Shown here piece after piece: positions 1 through 11,042 of a stretch of 64,000 bases of DNA. The stretch comes from Brachyhypopomus gauderio (lineage: Eukaryota > Chordata > Actinopteri > Gymnotiformes > Hypopomidae). The stretch's first letter is position 1, and every line of letters starts with the position of its first letter. The stretch is taken from positions 41,715,200 through 41,779,199 of the forward strand of contig NC_135213.1 of assembly GCF_052324685.1 (NCBI RefSeq), given 5' to 3'. Position numbers and translations under genes: made by a program. The notes beneath the pieces were generated by a model, which ran no database searches, was not told the origin of the DNA, and was given only the letters and a program-made list of their open reading frames with translations.

Positions 1-124
1 GATTCATTTATTTGAATTTTCTTCTCAAGCCATTTGCAACTCAGAAGCAATGACACTTGTGCACTCATCATTGAGCTTGAGGAAGTCCAAGGAATTGATC
101 TCTATGTTACTCTCGCTCCGCCGA

Positions 125-206
125 GCTGCGATGGCCGAGAGGTTAAGACGTTGGACTTGAAATCCAATGGGGTTTCCCCGCGCAGGTTCGACTCCTGCTT
201 GCAGCG
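125..206 (+). tRNA. tRNA-Ser(TGA), D-stem variant
   Basis: An 82 bp class II tRNA gene. The acceptor stem GCTGCGA pairs with TTGCAGC, the discriminator is G, the anticodon loop CTTGAAA gives TGA, the long variable arm pairs GGGG with CCCC, and the T arm is GCAGG-TTCGACT-CCTGC. It closely resembles vertebrate tRNA-Ser(TGA). The first downstream TTTT terminator is at 263-266, so the primary transcript would have a long 3' trailer. Here D-stem base G24 is A, opposing C11, a C-A mismatch that may weaken folding; the same change is in the copies at 4080 and 25565. Confidence 0.93.
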
Positions 207-610
207 TGAGTGTCTTGTTGGGCGTGTGGAAAGAGAGAGTGTGCTCTCTTCCTGCTAGCCAGTTTTAAATATGCTTCTCATGCCATTTGCAACTTTGTGC
301 TGCCAAACTTTAGCAGTCCTAACTGATCCTGAAATAGTCCCAGGAATTGAGTTACAAATGGCTGCTTCGTCGTTACAATGTGTTGGCATGGAAATGCAGT
401 GGGGTCTCTTGCAGCGTAGAGGATTAACTTGCCTCTCTAATGTGATTTGTGATGAGACCTTATGCCACCAGTGGGGAGAGCTCGCACTCACAGGTGCTTC
501 ATCCAAAGATCTTCATGCAACATAGCGATGTCTTGTTTCAGGTAAAAGAAAAAGTGCCACATTCTTTCATGGCCGGTCACTGGTTGCTCCGCCTTGCGCT
601 AAAAGAGGGT

Positions 611-682
611 CTCCCCGTCGGGGAATCGAACCCCGGTCTTCCGCGTGACAGGCGGAGATACTATCCACTATACTAACGAGGA
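611..682 (-). tRNA. tRNA-Asp(GTC)
   Basis: A 72 bp gene on the minus strand. The anticodon loop CTGTCAC gives GTC, the T arm is CCGGG-GTTCGAT-TCCCCG type, and the acceptor stem TCCTCGT pairs with ACGGGGA with discriminator G. A Pol III terminator (TTTT on the minus strand) lies at 604-601, six bases past the gene. It is transcribed against the flanking Ser and Met genes. Confidence 0.96.
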
Positions 683-1445
683 CACGTGCTGTGTCTCGCA
701 GTGATGCTGAGTCAGGTGACGTGCACTTGTCCCCTTGATTTTAAAGTACTCTGAATCATTGTGCCTGCAAGGAGGTGGTAAAAAGAACACATTGTGGTGA
801 TATTGACTCACTGTTGCCACTCCTCTTTTACCATCGTCAGTTTGTGGACTTATGATAGGAAAAACTCAAAGAATCTTGGTGACCTACAGGTTTGATTCAT
901 CTGCCTTCCTAGTTAAGTCATGCGAACCATTTGCTGCAAAATTGGCTTTAGCTACATTGGCAATTCATTTTGTCTTCGTATTCCAGTGCATTGTACCGAA
1001 CTGCAATATCCATCTTAGATCAACTGAGATTTTGCATTTCTCTCTTTCCCACATGCAAGTTCTGAATTTCTTGGCACACATTACTGCTTTGCATCTACTA
1101 AAAGCACTCCAGAGAAAGCTTCACTTCATACCTTCATGAGGTAGGTGTCGTTTGTACTTGTATTTTGGTGGTATTTTTGTTTTTTTTTTTGTTTGTGTGC
1201 GTTGTTTGTCTACTCTTGGAACATCCTGTCATTGGTTAGGGTAGGATTAGAGTTTAATTACGTTGGCCTCAGATTCTGGTTAATTCCAGGCTTCTTGTGC
1301 TAACCTTGTTGTTTGTTAGCTGTTGTTGGCAGTAATTAGTTGCTGCAGGTGCACTTGCCGCCATGCTCCAAGGAGTGAATTGGGGGCGGATACATTTTTT
1401 CTCCAGCTTTGTTAGTTCTTCCTCAGCCTCGCTTCTTCTTTACTA

Positions 1446-1518
1446 GCCTCGTTAGCGCAGTAGGTAGCGCGTCAGTCTCATAATCTGAAGGTCGTGAGTT
1501 CGACCCTCACACGGGGCA
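1446..1518 (+). tRNA. tRNA-Met(CAT), elongator
   Basis: A 73 bp gene. The acceptor stem GCCTCGT pairs with ACGGGGC, the discriminator is A, the anticodon loop CTCATAA gives CAT. The A box (TTAGCGCAGTAGG) and B box (GAGTTCGACCCTC region) are intact. The sequence is elongator-type, close to vertebrate tRNA-Met. The terminator TTTTT is at 1527-1531. Confidence 0.97.
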
Positions 1519-2101
1519 GCAGAAGCTTTTTGAAAAGATTGACGAGCCCCCAAAAGATGCTCAAACGCTCTTTCCTTATTCACTCGCATGCTGAGCACAC
1601 CCCCTACCTGAAAATAGTATTGGCACATGACTCTTACAGGTCATCCCTAGTTGATTCAAGCTGTGCTTTTTCTTTTGTAAATTCGCGTGTACACAGCAAG
1701 TTGTGTTGCATCCAATTCAATTCTCTCCACTGACCGTTCAGTCAATACCTTGATGGCGTCTGTATTGACACCTCTACTGAGACATCAAGCTGCCTCTTTT
1801 GAGCATGTTCGCTCCCAGATCAAACTGCAGTGTCGTGGTGCCAACACAGAATAATGGACCACGTCGGACACTTTTCACTTTTGATTCTTTTTGATTCACT
1901 TTTGATGACACGCTTTTGAATACCTGATCACCTGGAATTGGTACCAGCTTGAAGTTAATAGTGAGTAGACTTATGGAGATTCATTTATTTGAATTTTCTT
2001 CTCAAGCCATTTGCAACTCAGAAGCAATGACACTTGTGCACTCATCATTGAGCTTGAGGAAGTCCAAGGAATTGATCTCTATGTTACTCTCACTCCGCCG
2101 A

Positions 2102-2183
2102 GCTGCGATGGCCGAGAGGTTAAGGCGTTGGACTTGAAATCCAATGGGGTTTCCCCGCGCAGGTTCGACTCCTGCTTGCAGCG
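2102..2183 (+). tRNA. tRNA-Ser(TGA)
   Basis: Consensus copy with an intact D stem (GCC/GGC). It sits in the alternate monomer type, marked by ctcact before and gagagactg after the gene. Confidence 0.96.
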
Positions 2184-2587
2184 TGAGTGTCTTGTTGGGC
2201 GTGTGGAAAGAGAGACTGTGCTCTCTTCCTGCTAGCCAGTTTTAAATATGCTTCTCATGCCATTTGCAACTTTGTGCTGCCAAACTTTAGCAGTCCTAAC
2301 TGATCCTGAAATAGTCCCAGGAATTGAGTTACAAATGGCTGCTTCGTCGTTACAATGTGTTGGCATGGAAATGCAGTGGGGTCTCTTACAGCGTAGAGGA
2401 TTAACTTGCCTCTCTAATGTGATTTGTGATGAGACCTTATGCCACCAGTGGGGAGAGCTTGCACTCACAGGTGCTTCATCCAAAGATCTTCATGCAACAT
2501 AGTGATGTCTTGTTTCAGGTAAAAGAAAAAGTGCCACATTCTTTCATGGCCGGTCACTGGTTGCTCCGCCTTGCGCTAAAAGAGGGT

Positions 2588-2659
2588 CTCCCCGTCGGGG
2601 AATCGAACCCCGGTCTTCCGCGTGACAGGCGGAGATACTATCCACTATACTAACGAGGA
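2588..2659 (-). tRNA. tRNA-Asp(GTC)
   Basis: No change from the copy at 611 seen in the gene body. Confidence 0.96.
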
Positions 2660-3422
2660 CACGTGCTGTGTCTCGCAGTGATGCTGAGTCAGGTGACGTG
2701 CACTTGTCCCCTTGATTTTAAAGTACTCTGAATCATTGTGCCTGCAAGGAGGTGGTAAAAAGAACACATTGTGGTGATATTGACTCACTGTTGCCACTCC
2801 TCTTTTACCATCGTCAGTTTGTGGACTTATGATAGGAAAAACTCAAAGAATCTTGGTGACCTACAGGTTTGATTCATCTGCCTTCCTAGTTAAGTCATGC
2901 GAACCATTTGCTGCAAAATTGGCTTTAGCTACATTGGCAATTCATTTTGTCTTTGTATTCCAGTGCATTGTACCGAACTGCAATATCCATCTTAGATCAA
3001 CTGAGATTTTGCATTTCTCTCTTTCCCACATGCAAGTTCTGAATTTCTTGGCACACATTACTGCTTTGCATCTACTAAAAGCACTCCAGAGAAAGCTTTA
3101 CTTCATACCTTCATGAGGTAGGTGTCGTTTGTACTTGTATTTTGGTGGTATTTTTGTTTTTTTTTTTGTTTGTGTGCGTTGTTTGTCTACTCTTGGAACA
3201 TCCTGTGATTGGTTAGGGTAGGATTAGAGTTTAATTACGTTGGCCTCAGATTCTGGTTAATTCCAGGCTTCTTGTGCTAACCTTGTTGTTTGTTAGCTGT
3301 TGTTGGCAGTAATTAGTTGCTGCAGGTGAACTTGCCGCCATGCTCCAAGGAGTGAATTGGGGGCGGATACATTTTTTCTCCAGCTTTGTTAGTTCTTCCT
3401 CAGCCTCGCTTCTTCTTTCCTA

Positions 3423-3495
3423 GCCTCGTTAGCGCAGTAGGTAGCGCGTCAGTCTCATAATCTGAAGGTCGTGAGTTTGACCCTCACACGGGGCA
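3423..3495 (+). tRNA. tRNA-Met(CAT), B-box variant
   Basis: The T loop reads GTTTGA instead of GTTCGA, changing the near-invariant C56 and the core of the TFIIIC-binding B box. Anticodon and acceptor stem are intact. It is probably poorly transcribed or a pseudogene; this is inference. Confidence 0.88.
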
Positions 3496-4079
3496 ACAGA
3501 AGCTTTTTGAAAAGATTGACGAGCCCCCAAAAGATGCTCAAACGCTCTTTCCTTATTCACTCGCATGCTGAGCACACCCCCTACCCTGAAAATAGTATTG
3601 GCACATGACTCTTACAGGTCATCCCTAGTTGATTCAAGCTGTGCTTTTTCTTTTGTAAATTCGCGTGTACACAGCAAGTTGTGTTGCATCCAATTCAATT
3701 CTCTCCACTGACCGTTCAGTCAATACCTTGATGGCGTCTGTATTGACACCTCTACTGAGACATCAAGCTGCCTCTTTGGAGCATGTTCGCTCCCAGATCA
3801 AACTGCAGTGTCGTGGTGCCAACACAGAATAATGGACCACGTCGGACACTTTTCACTTTTGATTCTTTTTGATTCACTTTTGATGACACGCTTTTGAATA
3901 CCTGATCACCTGGAATTGGTACCAGCTTGAAGTTAATAGTGAGTAGACTTATGGAGATTCATTTATTTGAATTTTCTTCTCAAGCCATTTGCAACTCAGA
4001 AGCAATGACACTTGTGCACTCATCATTGAGCTTGAGGAAGTCCAAGGAATTGATCTCTATGTTACTCTCGCTCCGCCGA

Positions 4080-4161
4080 GCTGCGATGGCCGAGAGGTTA
4101 AGACGTTGGACTTGAAATCCAATGGGGTTTCCCCGCGCAGGTTCGACTCCTGCTTGCAGCG
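4080..4161 (+). tRNA. tRNA-Ser(TGA), D-stem variant
   Basis: Carries the G24-to-A D-stem change described for 125-206; otherwise consensus. Confidence 0.93.
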
Positions 4162-4565
4162 TGAGTGTCTTGTTGGGCGTGTGGAAAGAGAGAGTGTGCT
4201 CTCTTCCTGCTAGCCAGTTTTAAATATGCTTCTCATGCCATTTGCAACTTTGTGCTGCCAAACTTTAGCAGTCCTAACTGATCCTGAAATAGTCCCAGGA
4301 ATTGAGTTACAAATGGCTGCTTCGTCGTTACAATGTGTTGGCATGGAAATGCAGTGGGGTCTCTTGCAGCGTAGAGGATTAACTTGCCTCTCTAATGTGA
4401 TTTGTGATGAGACCTTATGCCACCAGTGGGGAGAGCTCGCACTCACAGGTGCTTCATCCAAAGATCTTCATGCAACATAGCGATGTCTTGTTTCAGGTAA
4501 AAGAAAAAGTGCCACATTCTTTCATGGCCGGTCACTGGTTGCTCCGCCTTGCGCTAAAAGAGGGT

Positions 4566-4637
4566 CTCCCCGTCGGGGAATCGAACCCCGGTCTTCCGCG
4601 TGACAGGCGGAGATACTATCCACTATACTAACGAGGA
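4566..4637 (-). tRNA. tRNA-Asp(GTC)
   Basis: Consensus gene body. Confidence 0.96.
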
Positions 4638-5400
4638 CACGTGCTGTGTCTCGCAGTGATGCTGAGTCAGGTGACGTGCACTTGTCCCCTTGATTTTAAA
4701 GTACTCTGAATCATTGTGCCTGCAAGGAGGTGGTAAAAAGAACACATTGTGGTGATATTGACTCACTGTTGCCACTCCTCTTTTACCATCGTCAGTTTGT
4801 GGACTTATGATAGGAAAAACTCAAAGAATCTTGGTGACCTACAGGTTTGATTCATCTGCCTTCCTAGTTAAGTCATGCGAACCATTTGCTGCAAAATTGG
4901 CTTTAGCTACATTGGCAATTCATTTTGTCTTCGTATTCCAGTGCATTGTACCGAACTGCAATATCCATCTTAGATCAACTGAGATTTTGCATTTCTCTCT
5001 TTCCCACATGCAAGTTCTGAATTTCTTGGCACACATTACTGCTTTGCATCTACTAAAAGCACTCCAGAGAAAGCTTCACTTCATACCTTCATGAGGTAGG
5101 TGTCGTTTGTACTTGTATTTTGGTGGTATTTTTGTTTTTTTTTTTGTTTGTGTGCGTTGTTTGTCTACTCTTGGAACATCCTGTCATTGGTTAGGGTAGG
5201 ATTAGAGTTTAATTACGTTGGCCTCAGATTCTGGTTAATTCCAGGCTTCTTGTGCTAACCTTGTTGTTTGTTAGCTGTTGTTGGCAGTAATTAGTTGCTG
5301 CAGGTGCACTTGCCGCCATGCTCCAAGGAGTGAATTGGGGGCGGATACATTTTTTCTCCAGCTTTGTTAGTTCTTCCTCAGCCTCGCTTCTTCTTTACTA

Positions 5401-5473
5401 GCCTCGTTAGCGCAGTAGGTAGCGCGTCAGTCTCATAATCTGAAGGTCGTGAGTTCGACCCTCACACGGGGCA
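5401..5473 (+). tRNA. tRNA-Met(CAT)
   Basis: Consensus gene body, as at 1446. Confidence 0.96.
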
Positions 5474-6056
5474 GCAGAAGCTTTTTGAAAAGATTGACGA
5501 GCCCCCAAAAGATGCTCAAACGCTCTTTCCTTATTCACTCGCATGCTGAGCACACCCCCTACCTGAAAATAGTATTGGCACATGACTCTTACAGGTCATC
5601 CCTAGTTGATTCAAGCTGTGCTTTTTCTTTTGTAAATTCGCGTGTACACAGCAAGTTGTGTTGCATCCAATTCAATTCTCTCCACTGACCGTTCAGTCAA
5701 TACCTTGATGGCGTCTGTATTGACACCTCTACTGAGACATCAAGCTGCCTCTTTTGAGCATGTTCGCTCCCAGATCAAACTGCAGTGTCGTGGTGCCAAC
5801 ACAGAATAATGGACCACGTCGGACACTTTTCACTTTTGATTCTTTTTGATTCACTTTTGATGACACGCTTTTGAATACCTGATCACCTGGAATTGGTACC
5901 AGCTTGAAGTTAATAGTGAGTAGACTTATGGAGATTCATTTATTTGAATTTTCTTCTCAAGCCATTTGCAACTCAGAAGCAATGACACTTGTGCACTCAT
6001 CATTGAGCTTGAGGAAGTCCAAGGAATTGATCTCTATGTTACTCTCACTCCGCCGA

Positions 6057-6138
6057 GCTGCGATGGCCGAGAGGTTAAGGCGTTGGACTTGAAATCCAAT
6101 GGGGTTTCCCCGCGCAGGTTCGACTCCTGCTTGCAGCG
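6057..6138 (+). tRNA. tRNA-Ser(TGA)
   Basis: Consensus body in the ctcact-type monomer. Confidence 0.96.
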
Positions 6139-6542
6139 TGAGTGTCTTGTTGGGCGTGTGGAAAGAGAGACTGTGCTCTCTTCCTGCTAGCCAGTTTTAA
6201 ATATGCTTCTCATGCCATTTGCAACTTTGTGCTGCCAAACTTTAGCAGTCCTAACTGATCCTGAAATAGTCCCAGGAATTGAGTTACAAATGGCTGCTTC
6301 GTCGTTACAATGTGTTGGCATGGAAATGCAGTGGGGTCTCTTACAGCGTAGAGGATTAACTTGCCTCTCTAATGTGATTTGTGATGAGACCTTATGCCAC
6401 CAGTGGGGAGAGCTTGCACTCACAGGTGCTTCATCCAAAGATCTTCATGCAACATAGTGATGTCTTGTTTCAGGTAAAAGAAAAAGTGCCACATTCTTTC
6501 ATGGCCGGTCACTGGTTGCTCCGCCTTGCGCTAAAAGAGGGT

Positions 6543-6614
6543 CTCCCCGTCGGGGAATCGAACCCCGGTCTTCCGCGTGACAGGCGGAGATACTATCCAC
6601 TATACTAACGAGGA
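6543..6614 (-). tRNA. tRNA-Asp(GTC)
   Basis: Consensus gene body. Confidence 0.96.
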
Positions 6615-7376
6615 CACGTGCTGTGTCTCGCAGTGATGCTGAGTCAGGTGACGTGCACTTGTCCCCTTGATTTTAAAGTACTCTGAATCATTGTGCCTGC
6701 AAGGAGGTGGTAAAAAGAACACATTGTGGTGATATTGACTCACTGTTGCCACTCCTCTTTTACCATCGTCAGTTTGTGGACTTATGATAGGAAAAACTCA
6801 AAGAATCTTGGTGACCTACAGGTTTGATTCATCTGCCTTCCTAGTTAAGTCATGCGAACCATTTGCTGCAAAATTGGCTTTAGCTACATTGGCAATTCAT
6901 TTTGTCTTCGTATTCCAGTGCATTGTACCGAACTGCAATATCCATCTTAGATCAACTGAGATTTTGCATTTCTCTCTTTCCCACATGCAAGTTCTGAATT
7001 TCTTGGCACACATTACTGCTTTGCATCTACTAAAAGCACTCCAGAGAAAGCTTCACTTCATACCTTCATGAGGTAGGTGTCGTTTGTACTTGTATTTTGG
7101 TGGTATTTTTGTTTTTTTTTTGTTTGTGTGCGTTGTTTGTCTACTCTTGGAACATCCTGTGATTGGTTAGGGTAGGATTAGAGTTTAATTACGTTGGCCT
7201 CAGATTCTGGTTAATTCCAGGCTTCTTGTGCTAACCTTGTTGTTTGTTAGCTGTTGTTGGCAGTAATTAGTTGCTGCAGGTGCACTTGCCGCCATGCTCC
7301 AAGGAGTGAATTGGGGGCGGATACATTTTTTCTCCAGCTTTGTTAGTTCTTCCTCAGCCTCGCTTCTTCTTTCCTA

Positions 7377-7449
7377 GCCTCGTTAGCGCAGTAGGTAGCG
7401 CGTCAGTCTCATAATCTGAAGGTTGTGAGTTCGACCCTCACACGGGGCA
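7377..7449 (+). tRNA. tRNA-Met(CAT), variable-loop T
   Basis: C48 in the variable loop is T (GGTTGTGAG instead of GGTCGTGAG). Pyrimidine-48 is kept, so function is probably unaffected. The variant marks one monomer subtype. Confidence 0.95.
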
Positions 7450-8032
7450 GCAGAAGCTTTTTGAAAAGATTGACGAGCCCCCAAAAGATGCTCAAACGCT
7501 CTTTCCTTATTCACTCGCATGCTGAGCACACCCCCTACCTGAAAATAGTATTGGCACATGACTCTTACAGGTCATCCCTAGTTGATTCAAGCTGTGCTTT
7601 TTCTTTTGTAAATTCGCGTGTACACAGCAAGTTGTGTTGCATCCAATTCAATTCTCTCCACTGACCGTTCAGTCAATACCTTGATGGCGTCTGTATTGAC
7701 ACCTCTACTGAGACATCAAGCTGCCTCTTTTGAGCATGTTCGCTCCCAGATCAAACTGCAGTGTCGTGGTGCCAACACAGAATAATGGACCACGTCGGAC
7801 ACTTTTCACTTTTGATTCTTTTTGATTCACTTTTGATGACACGCTTTTGAATACCTGATCACCTGGAATTGGTACCAGCTTGAAGTTAATAGTGAGTAGA
7901 CTTATGGAGATTCATTTATTTGAATTTTCTTCTCAAGCCATTTGCAACTCAGAAGCAATGACACTTGTGCACTCATCATTGAGCTTGAGGAAGTCCAAGG
8001 AATTGATCTCTATGTTACTCTCGCTCCGCCGA

Positions 8033-8114
8033 GCTGCGATGGCCGAGAGGTTAAGGCGTTGGACTTGAAATCCAATGGGGTTTCCCCGCGCAGGTTCGAC
8101 TCCTGCTTGCAGCG
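8033..8114 (+). tRNA. tRNA-Ser(TGA)
   Basis: Consensus body. It heads the truncated 890 bp unit in which the following Asp gene is deleted. Confidence 0.96.
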
Positions 8115-8178
8115 TGAGTGTCTTGTTGGGCGTGTGGAAAGAGAGAGTGTGCTCTCTTCCTGCTAGCCAGTTTTAAAT

Positions 8179-8186
8179 ATGGTATG
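8179..8186. other. Deletion junction that removed a tRNA-Asp gene
   Basis: Sequence runs from the Ser 3' spacer (tttaaatatg) directly into the spacer before Met (atgctccaagg), with a GT filler. About 1,087 bp present in neighbouring units is missing, including tRNA-Asp. The filler is typical of end-joining repair. Confidence 0.85.
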
Positions 8187-8266
8187 CTCCAAGGAGTGAA
8201 TTGGGGGCGGATACATTTTTTCTCCAGCTTTGTTAGTTCTTCCTCAGCCTCGCTTCTTCTTTACTA

Positions 8267-8339
8267 GCCTCGTTAGCGCAGTAGGTAGCGCGTCAGTCTC
8301 ATAATCTGAAGGTCGTGAGTTCGACCCTCACACGGGGCA
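8267..8339 (+). tRNA. tRNA-Met(CAT)
   Basis: Consensus body, only about 150 bp downstream of the Ser gene because of the deletion. Confidence 0.96.
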
Positions 8340-8922
8340 GCAGAAGCTTTTTGAAAAGATTGACGAGCCCCCAAAAGATGCTCAAACGCTCTTTCCTTAT
8401 TCACTCGCATGCTGAGCACACCCCCTACCTGAAAATAGTATTGGCACATGACTCTTACAGGTCATCCCTAGTTGATTCAAGCTGTGCTTTTTCTTTTGTA
8501 AATTCGCGTGTACACAGCAAGTTGTGTTGCATCCAATTCAATTCTCTCCACTGACCGTTCAGTCAATACCTTGATGGCGTCTGTATTGACACCTCTACTG
8601 AGACATCAAGCTGCCTCTTTTGAGCATGTTCGCTCCCAGATCAAACTGCAGTGTCGTGGTGCCAACACAGAATAATGGACCACGTCGGACACTTTTCACT
8701 TTTGATTATTTTTGATTCACTTTTGATGACACGCTTTTGAATACCTGATCACCTGGAATTGGTACCAGCTTGAAGTTAATAGTGAGTAGACTTATGGAGA
8801 TTCATTTATTTGAATTTTCTTCTCAAGCCATTTGCAACTCAGAAGCAATGACACTTGTGCACTCATCATTGAGCTTGAGGAAGTCCAAGGAATTGATCTC
8901 TATGTTACTCTCACTCCGCCGA

Positions 8923-9004
8923 GCTGCGATGGCCGAGAGGTTAAGGCGTTGGACTTGAAATCCAATGGGGTTTCCCCGCGCAGGTTCGACTCCTGCTTGC
9001 AGCG
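8923..9004 (+). tRNA. tRNA-Ser(TGA)
   Basis: Consensus body, ctcact-type monomer. Confidence 0.96.
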
Positions 9005-9408
9005 TGAGTGTCTTGTTGGGCGTGTGGAAAGAGAGACTGTGCTCTCTTCCTGCTAGCCAGTTTTAAATATGCTTCTCATGCCATTTGCAACTTTGTGCTG
9101 CCAAACTTTAGCAGTCCTAACTGATCCTGAAATAGTCCCAGGAATTGAGTTACAAATGGCTGCTTCGTCATTACAATGTGTTGGCATGGAAATGCAGTGG
9201 GGTCTCTTACAGCGTAGAGGATTAACTTGCCTCTCTAATGTGATTTGTGATGAGACCTTATGCCACCAGTGGGGAGAGCTTGCACTCACAGGTGCTTCAT
9301 CCAAAGATCTTCATGCAACATAGTGATGTCTTGTTTCAGGTAAAAGAAAAAGTGCCACATTCTTTCATGGCCGGTCACTGGTTGCTCCGCCTTGCGCTAA
9401 AAGAGGGT

Positions 9409-9480
9409 CTCCCCGTCGGGGAATCGAACCCCGGTCTTCCGCGTGACAGGCGGAGATACTATCCACTATACTAACGAGGA
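9409..9480 (-). tRNA. tRNA-Asp(GTC)
   Basis: Consensus gene body. Confidence 0.96.
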
Positions 9481-10242
9481 CACGTGCTGTGTCTCGCAGT
9501 GATGCTGAGTCAGGTGACGTGCACTTGTCCCCTTGATTTTAAAGTACTCTGAATCATTGTGCCTGCAAGGAGGTGGTAAAAAGAACACATTGTGGTGATA
9601 TTGACTCACTGTTGCCACTCCTCTTTTACCATCGTCAGTTTGTGGACTTATGATAGGAAAAACTCAAAGAATCTTGGTGACCTACAGGTTTGATTCATCT
9701 GCCTTCCTAGTTAAGTCATGCGAACCATTTGCTGCAAAATTGGCTTTAGCTACATTGGCAATTCATTTTGTCTTCGTATTCCAGTGCATTGTACCGAACT
9801 GCAATATCCATCTTAGATCAACTGAGATTTTGCATTTCTCTCTTTCCCACATGCAAGTTCTGAATTTCTTGGCACACATTACTGCTTTGCATCTACTAAA
9901 AGCACTCCAGAGAAAGCTTCACTTCATACCTTCATGAGGTAGGTGTCGTTTGTACTTGTATTTTGGTGGTATTTTTGTTTTTTTTTTGTTTGTGTGCGTT
10001 GTTTGTCTACTCTTGGAACATCCTGTGATTGGTTAGGGTAGGATTAGAGTTTAATTACGTTGGCCTCAGATTCTGGTTAATTCCAGGCTTCTTGTGCTAA
10101 CCTTGTTGTTTGTTAGCTGTTGTTGGCAGTAATTAGTTGCTGCAGGTGCACTTGCCGCCATGCTCCAAGGAGTGAATTGGGGGCGGATACATTTTTTCTC
10201 CAGCTTTGTTAGTTCTTCCTCAGCCTCGCTTCTTCTTTCCTA

Positions 10243-10315
10243 GCCTCGTTAGCGCAGTAGGTAGCGCGTCAGTCTCATAATCTGAAGGTTGTGAGTTCGA
10301 CCCTCACACGGGGCA
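10243..10315 (+). tRNA. tRNA-Met(CAT), variable-loop T
   Basis: Same T48 variant as at 7377. Confidence 0.95.
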
Positions 10316-10898
10316 GCAGAAGCTTTTTGAAAAGATTGACGAGCCCCCAAAAGATGCTCAAACGCTCTTTCCTTATTCACTCGCATGCTGAGCACACCCC
10401 CTACCTGAAAATAGTATTGGCACATGACTCTTACAGGTCATCCCTAGTTGATTCAAGCTGTGCTTTTTCTTTTGTAAATTCGCGTGTACACAGCAAGTTG
10501 TGTTGCATCCAATTCAATTCTCTCCACTGACCGTTCAGTCAATACCTTGATGGCGTCTGTATTGACACCTCTACTGAGACATCAAGCTGCCTCTTTTGAG
10601 CATGTTCGCTCCCAGATCAAACTGCAGTGTCGTGGTGCCAACACAGAATAATGGACCACGTCGGACACTTTTCACTTTTGATTCTTTTTGATTCACTTTT
10701 GATGACACGCTTTTGAATACCTGATCACCTGGAATTGGTACCAGCTTGAAGTTAATAGTGAGTAGACTTATGGAGATTCATTTATTTGAATTTTCTTCTC
10801 AAGCCATTTGCAACTCAGAAGCAATGACACTTGTGCACTCATCATTGAGCTTGAGGAAGTCCAAGGAATTGATCTCTATGTTACTCTCGCTCCGCCGA

Positions 10899-10980
10899 GC
10901 TGCGATGGCCGAGAGGTTAAGGCGTTGGACTTGAAATCCAATGGGGTTTCCCCGCGCAGGTTCGACTCCTGCTTGCAGCG
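10899..10980 (+). tRNA. tRNA-Ser(TGA)
   Basis: Consensus body. The piggyBac-like element begins 62 bp downstream, exactly in the TTTTAA that serves as this gene's terminator in other units; the TTTT is retained. Confidence 0.96.
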
Positions 10981-11038
10981 TGAGTGTCTTGTTGGGCGTG
11001 TGGAAAGAGAGAGTGTGCTCTCTTCCTGCTAGCCAGTT

Positions 11039-11042
11039 TTAA
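11039..11042. other. TTAA target-site duplication, left
   Basis: Left copy of the TTAA duplication flanking the 2.9 kb element; it overlaps the TTTT terminator of tRNA-Ser. Confidence 0.92.

Larger units (their letters stand above)
1..11038. repeat. tRNA tandem array, segment 1
   Basis: Head-to-tail units of about 1,976-1,978 bp with the gene order Ser(TGA)+, Asp(GTC)-, Met(CAT)+. The window opens inside a unit. Between the genes there are spacers of about 400 bp (Ser-Asp), 760 bp (Asp-Met) and 580 bp (Met-Ser); I find no further gene in them, only a T-run of 8-11 bases about 500 bp past Asp and AT-rich unique-looking sequence repeated in every unit. Units differ by scattered substitutions and small T-run length changes. 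The unit starting at Ser 8033 is only 890 bp long. Confidence 0.97.
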
